Of a stretch of DNA of 64,000 nucleotides, positions 23,391 to 31,905 are shown piece by piece. Position numbers and translations under genes: made by a program. The notes under the pieces are model-generated. The model saw only the letters and a list, made by a program, of their open reading frames with translations, made no database searches and was not told the origin of the DNA. This DNA comes from DATARH01 sp036008175 (GTDB taxonomy: Bacteria > Pseudomonadota > Alphaproteobacteria > ATCC43930 > CGMCC-115725). Every line of letters begins with the position of its first letter. Position 1 is the stretch's first letter. The DNA lies in assembly GCA_036008175.1 (NCBI GenBank), contig DASYOB010000004.1, forward strand, positions 1-64,000. The letters are read 5' to 3'.

Positions 23391-24760
23391 GCAAACCGGA
23401 CCTCTTGCCGCACGGTTCCGGCCGGAGCGGCGCACTCGCAGCACTGCGGCCCAGGGCCCTCGCTTGCGGTGCCTTTCTCGCCGTCGCGCTTGCCGCCAGC
23501 GGCTGCAATTCGCTCGCTGCCGATGCGCCGATCGGCGCCGCCGATCTGGCGCTGATGGAAGACGCCATGCGTCAGGTCGAGCAGAGCTATGTCGCGCCGG
23601 TCGAGCGCGACCAGCTCGTCGATGGCGCGCTGAAGGGCATGCTGAGCAAGCTCGACCCGCATTCCGACTACATGACCGAGCGCGAGTATCGCGAACTGGT
23701 ACAAACGACGAGCGGTCAATTCGGCGGGATCGGAATAGAGATTTCCGTCGAGGAAGGCGTGCCTCAGGTCATCTCGGCGATCGAAGGCACCCCGGCCGCA
23801 TCCGCCGGCATCGAGCCCGGCGATCGCATCATCAAGGCGGACGACCAGCCGATCGTCGGCATGGATATCAGCGAGGTCGTGCGCAAGCTGCGGGGCGCGC
23901 CCGGCACACGGGTGGTGCTGACGGTGGCGCGGGCGAACCGTCCGAGCTTTGACGTGCCGATCACCCGTGCCGTCATTCATGTCGATTCAGTAAAGGCGGA
24001 GCTCAAACCTGGCCGCATCGGCTATGCCCGGGTCAGCACGTTCGACGAGAATACCCAGACCGAATTGCGCGATGCGATCGCCCGCCTGCGGCGCCAGGCC
24101 GGCGGCAGCTTCGCCGGCTTCGTGCTCGATCTGCGCAACGATGCCGGCGGGCTGCTCGATTCCGCCGTCGATGTCACCAGCGATTTCCTCGACAAGGGCA
24201 CCGTGGTAACGACGCGCGGCCGCGAGCCCGACGAAAACCGCGTTTACGACGCGACCCCCAACGGCGATCTGATCCGCGGCACGACATTGGTGGTGCTGAT
24301 CAACGGCGCCTCCGCTTCGGCCTCCGAGATTGTCGCGGGCGCCTTGCAGGACAATCGGCGGGCGACCCTCCTTGGCACCCGCAGCTTCGGCAAGGGTTCG
24401 GTACAGAGCATCATCCCGCTCGAGGGCCGCGGCGCGCTGCGACTGACGACGGCCCTGTACTACACGCCGTCCGGCCGCTCGATCCAAGGCCAGGGCATCA
24501 CCCCCGACCGGGTGGTCACCCTGCCCAAGGACCAGCAGGTGGCGAACGCGGTCGTGACCTATGAAAGCGACCTGTTCGGCTCGCTGAAAGCGCCGGGCGC
24601 GCTAGCGCCGCAGTCGGCGCCGGCACGGGCTGGGGCAAAGCGCCCGGTGACCGGCGAGGCCGACCACCCGATCAATCCGAAGATCATCGGCACCGCGCAG
24701 GATGCGCAGTTGAACGCCGCGCTCGAACTGTTCGGGAGCAACCGAGCCGCCGCGCGATAG
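23387..24760 (+). CDS. ctpA: C-terminal processing (S41/CtpA) protease
   Basis: A 457-residue periplasmic S41 serine protease of the CtpA/Prc group, which degrades or trims proteins from their C-terminus. The N-terminus has a hydrophobic export signal with a possible lipobox ending at Cys40 (LAASGC). A helical region with KLDPHSDYM (88-96), a PDZ domain at about 108-190 (FGGIGIEIS, IEPGDRIIKAD) and the catalytic domain follow. Ser311 in INGASASASEI and Lys336 in RSFGKGSVQ form the Ser/Lys dyad with the usual 25-residue spacing. It overlaps maiA by four bases. Confidence 0.92.
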   Translation: MSKPDLLPHGSGRSGALAALRPRALACGAFLAVALAASGCNSLAADAPIGAADLALMEDAMRQVEQSYVAPVERDQLVDGALKGMLSKLDPHSDYMTEREYRELVQTTSGQFGGIGIEISVEEGVPQVISAIEGTPAASAGIEPGDRIIKADDQPIVGMDISEVVRKLRGAPGTRVVLTVARANRPSFDVPITRAVIHVDSVKAELKPGRIGYARVSTFDENTQTELRDAIARLRRQAGGSFAGFVLDLRNDAGGLLDSAVDVTSDFLDKGTVVTTRGREPDENRVYDATPNGDLIRGTTLVVLINGASASASEIVAGALQDNRRATLLGTRSFGKGSVQSIIPLEGRGALRLTTALYYTPSGRSIQGQGITPDRVVTLPKDQQVANAVVTYESDLFGSLKAPGALAPQSAPARAGAKRPVTGEADHPINPKIIGTAQDAQLNAALELFGSNRAAAR

Positions 24761-25597
24761 CAAGAACCCGGAGGAGTAAGAACCCGGAGGCGCTCACGCC
24801 CGCAGTCGATTTTGCCGACTGTAGTCGGCTCAGTGCTCGGGTGGCGGCTTAGCGCGCCGAGTCCGGCCGTTCGCGGGACCGCGAGGCAACCGGAAGGTTC
24901 GACCCTGAGCTGACTTTTATGACTTCGCCGGTGGATTCAACCTTGCATTAAAGCTCCGGTATGATGGGTTTTCGAGGTCGAACGTCCGCGATGGGGGCAT
25001 TGGCGGCGACCCGCAATTCAGGCTGATGCAGCCCAACTCTTGACGGGAACACATCAAGAACATACATCCGAACGGCCACCCAAAGGCGCGGCGATGCGGC
25101 TTCGTCGATGGCGGAAACCGCTGCCGGTACGAGCTGTCCTGTTGTTCACCTGTTATGGCCTGTTTTTCGGAGGCAGAACTCAGGAGTTTCAAAGGCTTGG
25201 TCCTGATCTCTTTGCCTCGCGCGCATGCGCACGAGGGCGACCGAGGCTGCGAATTGCATCAAATGGTTGAGAGGGGCGGGAGGTACGGGGCGAGAGTTTG
25301 GCGGCCGGTATCGGCTGGCGGCACAATTTTGGCGGAGCAAAATTCCCTGTTAAATCGCGAAAAAGTCCCTGATCTGAGGGAATTCCGCCCGGCCTCCGCG
25401 TGTGCGCGTGCGGATCAGCCAAAACAAAGCGCCCGGGAAATCGTCTGCCGGAAACTGTGGCACAGTTTCACAGTTTCACAGCCCCGAGGCGAGACCGCGA
25501 CGGGTCCCATGTTTTTGCCTCGTTTGACCGCGCGACCGGCTCGGGTTCACTTTGCCGGCCGCCTCGGCTTGCCCGGTAAATGCAGGCGATAGACGGA
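24761..25597. other. 837-base gene-free region with repeats
   Basis: No convincing gene is seen in this gap; open frames here are short and lack ribosome sites or family likeness. It holds a 13-base direct repeat AAGAACCCGGAGG at 24762-24774 and 24778-24790, a small hairpin (24803-24808 with 24816-24821), an inverted pair AATTCCCT / AGGGAATT at 25341-25348 and 25377-25384, and a hairpin GAAACTGT / ACAGTTTC at 25451-25458 and 25462-25469 followed by a third ACAGTTTC. G+C is lower than in neighbouring genes. It looks like old inserted or decayed DNA. Confidence 0.55.
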
Positions 25598-26677
25598 TCA
25601 AACCCGGGCGACGAGCGGTGCCAGGAACTCGCGCAGCACCGGCGACCATTTGGCGTGCTCGGGTCCGCTGGAGGAATGTCCGAGCTCGCTGTCGATCTCG
25701 AAATAGCGCGCCTCGACCCCGGCCTCGGCAAGCCCTTGCATGACGCCGGGCGCGATCTTTGGCGGAAACAGCGCGTCGGTGCGGCACAGAACGTACAGCA
25801 CCTTGGCCTTGATCTTCGCGAAGTCGGGCCGCGTGTCGAAGCCGAGGAGCGCCCGGCGCAGGATGATCAGCGAGTTGGCATCCCAGTTCCGTGCCCAATT
25901 CTCGGCCAGTGCACGGATCGCCGCCTCGCGCGCCGCGGGATCGGGATAGCGCGGCGCGAGGCTCGCCTCGATCCCGTAGCGCTTCAAGGTCTCGACCCGA
26001 ATCTCGGTCAGCACCGCCTTGCAGCCAGCCATGCCGTAGTACCGGCCGCCATTCCAATCCGGGTCGGTGGCGAGCCGTGCCGCTACTTCGGCCAGCTGCT
26101 TGTCGGTATTGACCGAGGCCCAAGGCGCTGTGTTGACGGGGACGATGGCGTCGATGAAATCGGGATGGGCGACCGCCCATTGGAACGACTGATAGCCGCC
26201 GTAGGACGGTCCGCCGACGGCGACGAGGTGCTGCGCGCCGAGCGAATCGAGCAGCATCTTCTGCGCGGCGACGATGTCGCGCACGGTGATGTGCGGGAAA
26301 TCCGGCCCGTATGGCTGCCCGGTGCGCGGATCGATGCTCGCGGCGTTGGTCGAGCCGAAGGACGAGCCGAGCATGTTGGAGGCGAGGACGAACAGCTTGT
26401 CGGTGTCGATCGCCTTGCCCGGACCGATCAGCCCGTCCCAGGACCCGGGCAGTTTGCCGTTGGCCGGGTTGCGCCCGGCGGCGTGATGGCTGCCGGTATA
26501 GCCGTGCGTGATCAGCACCGCGTTGCGGCCGTGGGCAGCGAGCCGGCCATAAGTCTCGTAGGCGATCCGCACCTTGGGCAGGACGGTGCCGTTCTGCAGG
26601 CGGAAATCGCGGATATCGAAGAACCGGTCCTCGACCGTGCCGATATCCTCGGTGCGCAGCGCAGACCCGTCCGTCAT
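25598..26677 (-). CDS. MetX-like alpha/beta-hydrolase acyltransferase (homoserine acetyltransferase family)
   Basis: A 359-residue alpha/beta-hydrolase of the homoserine O-acetyltransferase family. The early HG oxyanion segment is THGYTGSHH, the nucleophile elbow is GGPSYGGYQ with Ser158, and the acid/base residues are the Asp in CRTDALFPP and the His in ELGHSSSGPEH. True MetX proteins carry GGSMGGM at the elbow, so the Pro-Ser-Tyr version here suggests a divergent member, perhaps a hydrolase rather than methionine-pathway MetX. The family's NMLGSSFGSTN loop (homoserine-site region) is present. It is transcribed toward the gene-free region. Confidence 0.82.
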   Translation of the reverse strand: MTDGSALRTEDIGTVEDRFFDIRDFRLQNGTVLPKVRIAYETYGRLAAHGRNAVLITHGYTGSHHAAGRNPANGKLPGSWDGLIGPGKAIDTDKLFVLASNMLGSSFGSTNAASIDPRTGQPYGPDFPHITVRDIVAAQKMLLDSLGAQHLVAVGGPSYGGYQSFQWAVAHPDFIDAIVPVNTAPWASVNTDKQLAEVAARLATDPDWNGGRYYGMAGCKAVLTEIRVETLKRYGIEASLAPRYPDPAAREAAIRALAENWARNWDANSLIILRRALLGFDTRPDFAKIKAKVLYVLCRTDALFPPKIAPGVMQGLAEAGVEARYFEIDSELGHSSSGPEHAKWSPVLREFLAPLVARV

Positions 26678-26811
26678 CGCGACCTCCCTTGCAATCCGCC
26701 GATCCAGCGATTGTGCACGCCGCCAGCCGACCTGTCATTGCAAGCTTGCCCCTTCCGGCTGCGGCCGCTTCGCGCTACACCGGCGCTCGACTTTCTTTAG
26801 CGGGGATTGCG

Positions 26812-27333
26812 ATGCGCCGTGTTCCGCCCGCCCTCCTGCTGCTGCTGCTGATCGGTGCCTGCGAGGATGGCGGCGGGCCGCCGCCGCCCGCGCCGGTCGC
26901 CGACGTGCGCGCCGGGTTTCCGCACGGCGCCGTCGTCGATGCGATCCAGGTCGATGCTGTCGACCGCCTGCCATTGCGGACCGCGGAGCTGGTAGCGCCC
27001 GACGGCAGCGCGGCTCCTGCGAGCAGCATCGATGTGGTCAGAGACCCGCGCTCGAACGTCGGCCAGAACGCCGCCGAAGGGGCGTGGCGCGATGCCGTCA
27101 CCGGCGACAGCTCCATCGCGGCGTTGACGATGCCCAATGTGCAGGCCGGCGCGGCCTTGCGGAGCCAGACTCTGCTGCTAGCGATAGTATCGAGCGCGAC
27201 GATACCGCTCCCCGATCCGGTCGCGTACCGCCGAGACTGGGCCCGGTACCGCATCCGGGTTACCTTTGGTACCCCGCCGGATCAGCTGGAAACGCGCGAA
27301 ATCGCCGCCCCGGAGCCGCCACCGGCAGGCTGA
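26812..27333 (+). CDS. Small exported lipoprotein of unknown function
   Basis: A 173-residue protein with a lipoprotein signal (LLLLLLIGAC, Cys at residue 17) and a Gly/Pro linker. The mature part resembles no family I know. It contains DAIQVDAVDRLPLRTAELVAPDG, then DPRSNVGQNAAEGAW and a beta-rich C-terminal half ending RYRIRVTFGTPPDQLETREI. The pattern suggests a compact beta domain displayed in the periplasm. It is divergent from the MetX-like gene and convergent with argE, so it stands alone; its ATG has only a weak ribosome site (GGGGAT). Confidence 0.65.
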   Translation: MRRVPPALLLLLLIGACEDGGGPPPPAPVADVRAGFPHGAVVDAIQVDAVDRLPLRTAELVAPDGSAAPASSIDVVRDPRSNVGQNAAEGAWRDAVTGDSSIAALTMPNVQAGAALRSQTLLLAIVSSATIPLPDPVAYRRDWARYRIRVTFGTPPDQLETREIAAPEPPPAG

Positions 27334-27368
27334 TTATCCGTTGCCCAAGGATGCGTCCGGGCCTGCGA

Positions 27369-28541
27369 TCATCGCCCGCCCCCATTGGTCGCCCAATCGA
27401 GCAGTCGGTCGAGAAAGGCCTGACCGGCCGCGAGCTCGGTCCGGGTGATGTATTCATTCGGCTTGTGCGCGACATCGATCGAGCCGGGGCCGCAGACAAT
27501 CGCCGGGATTCCGGCCTGCTGATACAGCCCGGCCTCGCTGGCGAAGGAAACCGTCGTTGTTGTGTTCGCGCCGGTCAGGCGCCGCGCCAGCGCCTCGGCC
27601 GGCGAGCCGGGCATCGGCGCCAGCGGTGGCACCCCGACGATTGTCTCGGTCTCGACCGCGGCACCAGGATAGACCGCGCGCATGCGCGGCAGCAGACCGT
27701 CTGCGATGAACCTATCAATCCGTGCTTTTATCGCGGCCGCATCCTCGTCGGGGAGCGTGCGCAGATCCCAGTCGAAGGCGCATTCGCGCGCGATAATATT
27801 AACGGCGGTGCCGCCAACGATCGTGCCGACGCTCAGCGTCGTGTTGGGCGGGTTGAAGCCGCTCTCCGGCCGGGCGCGGGCGCGCGCCTCGGCGGCGAGG
27901 CGGCCGATTTCGGCGATAATCTCGGTTGCAGCGGTGATGGCGTTGACCCCGCGCTCGGGCGCGCTGGAATGCCCGTCGCGCCCTGTAACCCGGGTGCGGA
28001 AAAACCAGCAGCTCTTCTGCGCGTTGGCAACCTCCATCGATGTCGGCTCGCCGATGATCGCGAGGGAGGGCCGCGCGGCGCCATTCGGCAACTCGCGGAT
28101 CAGCGCCGGCGCGCCGAAGCAGCCGGTTTCCTCGTCATGAGTCAACGCGAGGTGCAACGGCACGGACAGTTGTCGCCGCGTCATCTCCGGTACCAAAGCG
28201 AGAACGAGCGCGATAAACCCCTTCATGTCGGCGCTGCCGCGTCCGTAGAGGCGGCCGCCGTCTTCTCCCGGGTGCTCGGTCAGCCGAAACGGGTCGCTGT
28301 CCCAGGCCTGGCCGGCGACCGGCACGACATCGGTATGACCGGAGAGGATCACACCTCCGCTTCCGGGCGGCCCGATTGTCGCGAACAGATTGGCCTTGCC
28401 CTCGAACGCGGCGCTGCGCGTGCTGGCGATGCCGTAGCCTTCAAGGTAGTCATCGACCCAGCCGATGAGGTCGAGGTTAGAGCGTGCGGAAGTCGTGTCG
28501 AAGCCGACCAGCCGCTCGAGAATGCCGATCGCGGCGGCCAG
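27369..28541 (-). CDS. argE: Acetylornithine deacetylase (ArgE), start codon non-standard
   Basis: An M20 metallopeptidase-family amidohydrolase matching acetylornithine deacetylase, which frees ornithine in arginine synthesis. The N-terminus LERLVGFDTTSARSNLDLI, metal-site motifs SGHTDVVP, YGRGSADMKGF (Asp bridge), THDEETGCFGA (Glu base) and the C-terminal His region (DVAHKPNEYI) are present. The first GTG in frame, at 28352, would cut off the N-terminal domain. Upstream of it coding continues to an in-frame stop at 28599-28601 with no ATG, GTG or TTG; I placed the start at a CTG (28541), but this is uncertain. It is 19 bases after the folE stop. Confidence 0.85.
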   Translation of the reverse strand: MAAAIGILERLVGFDTTSARSNLDLIGWVDDYLEGYGIASTRSAAFEGKANLFATIGPPGSGGVILSGHTDVVPVAGQAWDSDPFRLTEHPGEDGGRLYGRGSADMKGFIALVLALVPEMTRRQLSVPLHLALTHDEETGCFGAPALIRELPNGAARPSLAIIGEPTSMEVANAQKSCWFFRTRVTGRDGHSSAPERGVNAITAATEIIAEIGRLAAEARARARPESGFNPPNTTLSVGTIVGGTAVNIIARECAFDWDLRTLPDEDAAAIKARIDRFIADGLLPRMRAVYPGAAVETETIVGVPPLAPMPGSPAEALARRLTGANTTTTVSFASEAGLYQQAGIPAIVCGPGSIDVAHKPNEYITRTELAAGQAFLDRLLDWATNGGGR

Positions 28542-28560
28542 GCGCTGTTCCGGGCGGACC

Positions 28561-29223
28561 TCAGACGTGTTCGCAACTCCCGCCGCCGGGCGTGCCGATC
28601 ATCGACAGCACCTCGCGTCGCGACAGGGGATCGGTCCGGAACGCACCGAGCATGCGGCTCGTCACCATGCTGACCCCTGGCTTGTGCACACCCCGTGTCG
28701 TCATGCATTGATGCGCCGCCTCGATAACGACGGCGACTCCCTTCGGCTGCAGCACCTCGTCGAGCGTATTGGCGATCTGCGCTGTCATCTTCTCCTGAAT
28801 CTGCAGGCGCTTGGCATAAACCTCGACAAGTCGGGCCAGCTTCGAGATGCCGACCACCCTTTTGTTCGGCAGATAGGCGATATGGACCTTGCCGATGATC
28901 GGCGCGATGTGGTGTTCGCAATGCGACTCGAACCGGATGTCCTTGAGCATCACGATCTCGTCGTACCCGTCCACCTCCTCGAACGTGCGCTGCAACAGCG
29001 CCACCGGGTCCTCGTCGTAGCCGGCGAAGAACTCCCCGTAGGAGCGCACGACCCGGTCGGGCGTACCGACGAGGCCCTCGCGATCGGGGTCGTCTCCGGC
29101 CCATCGGATCAGCGTGCGTACCGCCTCCAGGGCTTCCTCACGCGACGGCCGGCGCACCCGGAGCGGGTGCCTGGAACTCGTGCGCCGCGCGGCGGCGCGC
29201 GACAGCGGATCGGCAATGGACAT
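28561..29223 (-). CDS. folE: GTP cyclohydrolase I
   Basis: A 220-residue GTP cyclohydrolase I, first enzyme of tetrahydrofolate synthesis, converting GTP to dihydroneopterin triphosphate. Signature stretches include GTPDRVVRSYGEFFAGY, the Zn-binding FESHCEHHIAPIIG (Cys and His ligands), HIAYLPNKRVVGISKLAR and EAAHQCMTTRGVHKPG (second Zn Cys and catalytic loop). Length is typical. It lies directly upstream of argE on the same strand, and the two are probably on one transcript; apaG precedes it 44 bases away. Confidence 0.96.
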   Translation of the reverse strand: MSIADPLSRAAARRTSSRHPLRVRRPSREEALEAVRTLIRWAGDDPDREGLVGTPDRVVRSYGEFFAGYDEDPVALLQRTFEEVDGYDEIVMLKDIRFESHCEHHIAPIIGKVHIAYLPNKRVVGISKLARLVEVYAKRLQIQEKMTAQIANTLDEVLQPKGVAVVIEAAHQCMTTRGVHKPGVSMVTSRMLGAFRTDPLSRREVLSMIGTPGGGSCEHV

Positions 29224-29267
29224 GAATCTCTCTTTCTCGCGGGCCGAGGCGCCGCTTTGAGCAGCGT

Positions 29268-29687
29268 TTAGTGGAGTACGACTGAGGGTCGTGGGCTGTC
29301 CGGCGAGCGCGGCGCCTGCGGGACATCGAGCGAAAACGCGGGAACCCGCGCCAGGAAGCGCTCGCCCTTGCCGGTTTCCATCTCGTAATCGCCGACCATG
29401 AACCCGGAGGACGATTGCAACGGGCAGCTGCTGGTGTACTCGAAACTCCCGCCGGGCGCGAGGAGCGGCTGCTCGCCGACGACACCGGGCCCACGGACTT
29501 CCTGAAGTCGGCCGAAACCATCGGTTATCCGCCAGTGCCGATTGAGCAGCTGCACCGTCTCCACGCCGCCGTTCTCGATGCGGACCTGATAGGCCCAGAC
29601 ATAGTGGTTGTCGGCCGGCGAGGAGTGCTCCTCAAGATAGAATGGCCGGACCGTGATTTTGATGGAGCGGGTGGTTTCGGAGTACAT
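29268..29687 (-). CDS. apaG: ApaG protein (Co2+/Mg2+ efflux-associated fibronectin-III-like domain)
   Basis: A 139-residue ApaG protein, a single immunoglobulin/fibronectin-III-like beta domain. Family markers are TVRPFYLEEHSSPADNHYVWAYQVRIEN, NRHWRITDGFGRLQEVRGPGVVGEQPLL and FEYTSSCPLQSSSGFMVGDYEM. ApaG is linked to Co2+ resistance and polyphosphate/dinucleotide metabolism in enterobacteria but its exact function is unsettled. A short Pro/Ser-rich tail (residues 123-139) is an extension. It shares strand with folE and argE. Confidence 0.95.
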   Translation of the reverse strand: MYSETTRSIKITVRPFYLEEHSSPADNHYVWAYQVRIENGGVETVQLLNRHWRITDGFGRLQEVRGPGVVGEQPLLAPGGSFEYTSSCPLQSSSGFMVGDYEMETGKGERFLARVPAFSLDVPQAPRSPDSPRPSVVLH

Positions 29688-29870
29688 GGATCAAACCTTG
29701 TTTCGCGGCGGGAGCGCCGCAATGGGCTGCGTCGCCCAAACCTCAACTGAGAATGTCGGTTACGCGGCAGACTCCGTCAAGGCGGGGTTGTCGTGCCGAG
29801 GGCCGCGTGCTTGACAGGGCTGACCCGACACGGATTGATCGCTGCCCCCGGCGCGCAGCGAGAGCAAGCG

Positions 29871-30194
29871 ATGCGACATCATTGGTGGCTGGATCATTCG
29901 TGGCTGGCGGCGATCATGATCCTGGGCGTGGGCGCAGCATCAGCGGATGATGCCTCGTGCCGTGCCGCGATCGGGGCCGAGCGGGCGGCCAGGCTGGTGC
30001 GGCAATGTCGAGACGTTTCGCCGGCAACGCACCCGCCCTGTAACGCCGCGAACCCGTGCGACATGATTGTTGGCGAAATCACGCGCGGCTGCCGGATGAT
30101 CGACGAGGACCGGATCGCGCACCCGGAATGGCAAAAGACCTCGCCTGCGCGCGAACCCAGCTGGTGCGCTGGCTATCTCCGAAAATCGAACTAA
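29871..30194 (+). CDS. Small secreted cysteine-rich protein
   Basis: A 107-residue protein of unknown function with a Sec signal peptide (WLAAIMILGVGAASA, cut near residue 25). The mature part has six Cys residues: CRAAIG, QCRD, PPCN, NPCDM, GCRMID and WCAGYL. These could form three disulfides in the periplasm. The MIVGEITRGCRMIDED segment looks like a helix. I know no named family; small Cys-rich exported proteins of this shape recur in alphaproteobacteria. Ribosome site is modest (GAGAG). It is transcribed alone between divergent apaG and the next oxidoreductase gene. Confidence 0.6.
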   Translation: MRHHWWLDHSWLAAIMILGVGAASADDASCRAAIGAERAARLVRQCRDVSPATHPPCNAANPCDMIVGEITRGCRMIDEDRIAHPEWQKTSPAREPSWCAGYLRKSN

Positions 30195-30278
30195 ACACGC
30201 GAACGTCGGGGCGGGATTGATCGCCTGTACCTCGCCCTCTAGGATTCGCGCCAATACACAGTTAGAGGGGTAACGCCC

Positions 30279-31124
30279 ATGGAATTCGGGGCATCGATCT
30301 TTTTCACCGACTATTCGATCACGCCGGCCGAGCTCGGGGTCGCACTGGAGGAGCGCGGGTTCGATTCGCTTTGGGCGGCCGAGCACTCGCACATTCCGGT
30401 CCCGCGGCGTACCCCGCCGCCGGGTGGCGGCGAATTACACAAGCGCTACTACGACGTCATGGACCCATTCGTGACCCTGACCGCCGCAGCTTGCGCGACT
30501 AAGCGGCTGAAGATCGCGACCGGCATCTGCCTTGTCATTCAGCGCGACACGATCCAGACCGCAAAACTGGTCGCGTCGCTCGATCAGGTGTCGGGCGGTC
30601 GCTTCCTGTTCGGCATCGGCGGCGGCTGGAACCAGGAGGAGATCGAGAATCATGGCACCGACTTCGCCACACGCATGCAGAAGATGCGCGAGCAGATCGA
30701 GGCGATGAAGGCGATCTGGAGCGAGAACAAGCCCGAATATCACGGCGAGATCGTCGATTTCCCGCCGATGATGACCTGGCCGAAGCCGGTGCAGAAACCG
30801 CACCCGCCCGTCATCCTCGGCGGCGCCTTTCCATGGGCGGCGCGGCGGGCGGTTCGCTATGGCGACGGCTGGTATCCGAATGCCGCGGCCGGCAATCCGG
30901 GGGAATACATGCCGGCCTTCCGCAAGATGGCGCAAGAAGCGGGCCGCGATCCCGCTTCGCTGTCGGTGACGCTTGGCGGCGCGCCGGAGGACGCGGATAA
31001 GCTGAAACGGTTCCGCGACCTCGGCGCGGCGCGGGTCAATGTCACCTTGATGTCGGAAAAGCCGGATGCGATTCTGCCGGTGCTGGACCGCTGGGCTGGG
31101 TTGATGCGGCAATTGCGCGCGTAA
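30279..31124 (+). CDS. Luciferase-like (LLM class) F420-dependent-type oxidoreductase
   Basis: A 281-residue TIM-barrel oxidoreductase of the luciferase-like monooxygenase superfamily, in the group annotated as F420-dependent (TIGR03619-like). Markers are LGVALEERGFDSLWAAEHSHIPV, a central KRLKIATGICLVIQRDTIQTAKLVASLDQVSGGRFLFGIGGGW and the later PPVILGGAFPWAARRAVRYGDGWYP. Alphaproteobacteria often lack F420, so FMN may be the true cofactor; the sequence does not settle it. AGAGGGG precedes the ATG. It is a single-gene unit. Confidence 0.88.
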   Translation: MEFGASIFFTDYSITPAELGVALEERGFDSLWAAEHSHIPVPRRTPPPGGGELHKRYYDVMDPFVTLTAAACATKRLKIATGICLVIQRDTIQTAKLVASLDQVSGGRFLFGIGGGWNQEEIENHGTDFATRMQKMREQIEAMKAIWSENKPEYHGEIVDFPPMMTWPKPVQKPHPPVILGGAFPWAARRAVRYGDGWYPNAAAGNPGEYMPAFRKMAQEAGRDPASLSVTLGGAPEDADKLKRFRDLGAARVNVTLMSEKPDAILPVLDRWAGLMRQLRA

Positions 31125-31294
31125 GGTCGGATCGCTGCCGTGCCGGCTCAACCTCTAGCGTAACTGCCCTCGTGGCACCGCCACCGGTTGACGAGAACTG
31201 AGCCCGGACCTTGCCGTCCGGTGGCCGATCCGCTATCAAAATGTCACGATCGCGTGCTATTTGCGAGCGAGCGGGATGAACGGAAGGTCTCTCG

Positions 31295-31858
31295 GTGACG
31301 AGTTCTTTCGATAGCTGTCCGGCCTTGGTGCTCAACGCGGATTTTCGTCCGCTCAGCTATTTTCCTCTATCGCTCTGGTCCTGGCAGGATGCGGTCAAGG
31401 CGGTGTTTCTCGACCGCGTCAACATCGTCAATCATTACGACACTTATGTCCACAGCCCCTCTTTCGCGATGCAGCTGCCAAGCGTCATTGCCCTGAAAGA
31501 GTACGTGCAGGCAGCACGACATCCTGCATTTACGCGGTTCAACGTGTTCCTGCGCGACCGTTTCACCTGCCAATATTGCAGCCGGCCGCACCCGTCGCAC
31601 GATTTGACTTTTGATCATGTCGTACCGCGCTCGCGCGGCGGCAGAACGGTGTGGACCAACGTCGTCACCGCCTGCGCCAACTGCAATTTGCTGAAAGGCA
31701 ACCGTCTACCGCAGCAGAGCCGGATGTACCCGCGGCAACGCCCGGTGCAGCCGACCACCTACATGCTGCAGGAAAACGGCCGCGCCTTCCCGCCCAACTA
31801 CCTGCACGAGAGCTGGCGCGACTATCTCTACTGGGATACCGAACTCGATCCGGCGTAG
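31295..31858 (+). CDS. HNH endonuclease domain protein
   Basis: A 187-residue protein with an N-terminal conserved domain (ALVLNADFRPLSYFPLSLWSWQDAVKAVFLDRV) and an HNH nuclease core: CQYCSRPHPSHDLTFDHVVPRSRGGRTVWTNVVTACANCNLLKG, giving the two CxxC zinc knuckles, the catalytic His-His of DHVVPRS and the Asn. It belongs to a widely conserved, chromosomal HNH group in alphaproteobacteria whose function is unknown; it is not attached to a restriction or phage system here. The start is GTG 31295 with GGAAGG eight bases upstream. Convergent with rpoH. Confidence 0.88.
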   Translation: MTSSFDSCPALVLNADFRPLSYFPLSLWSWQDAVKAVFLDRVNIVNHYDTYVHSPSFAMQLPSVIALKEYVQAARHPAFTRFNVFLRDRFTCQYCSRPHPSHDLTFDHVVPRSRGGRTVWTNVVTACANCNLLKGNRLPQQSRMYPRQRPVQPTTYMLQENGRAFPPNYLHESWRDYLYWDTELDPA

Positions 31859-31905
31859 CTGCCGACCGTCGTTTGAGTGCCCGCAATGACGGGCTCGCCG
31901 TGATC

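Noticed and set aside
25040..25270. A 76-codon frame in the gene-free region
   Set aside because: No ribosome site, no family likeness and a biased composition; an overlapping frame on the other strand is equally open.
26574..28673. A 699-codon open frame on the + strand
   Set aside because: It lies opposite parts of the MetX-like gene and all of argE, crosses the small lipoprotein gene in another frame, and its translation is Arg/Gly-rich without motifs. Long antisense frames are common at this G+C.
31876..31896. GCCCG/CGGGC hairpin between the HNH and rpoH genes as a bidirectional terminator
   Set aside because: Only a five-base stem and no T-run on either strand.
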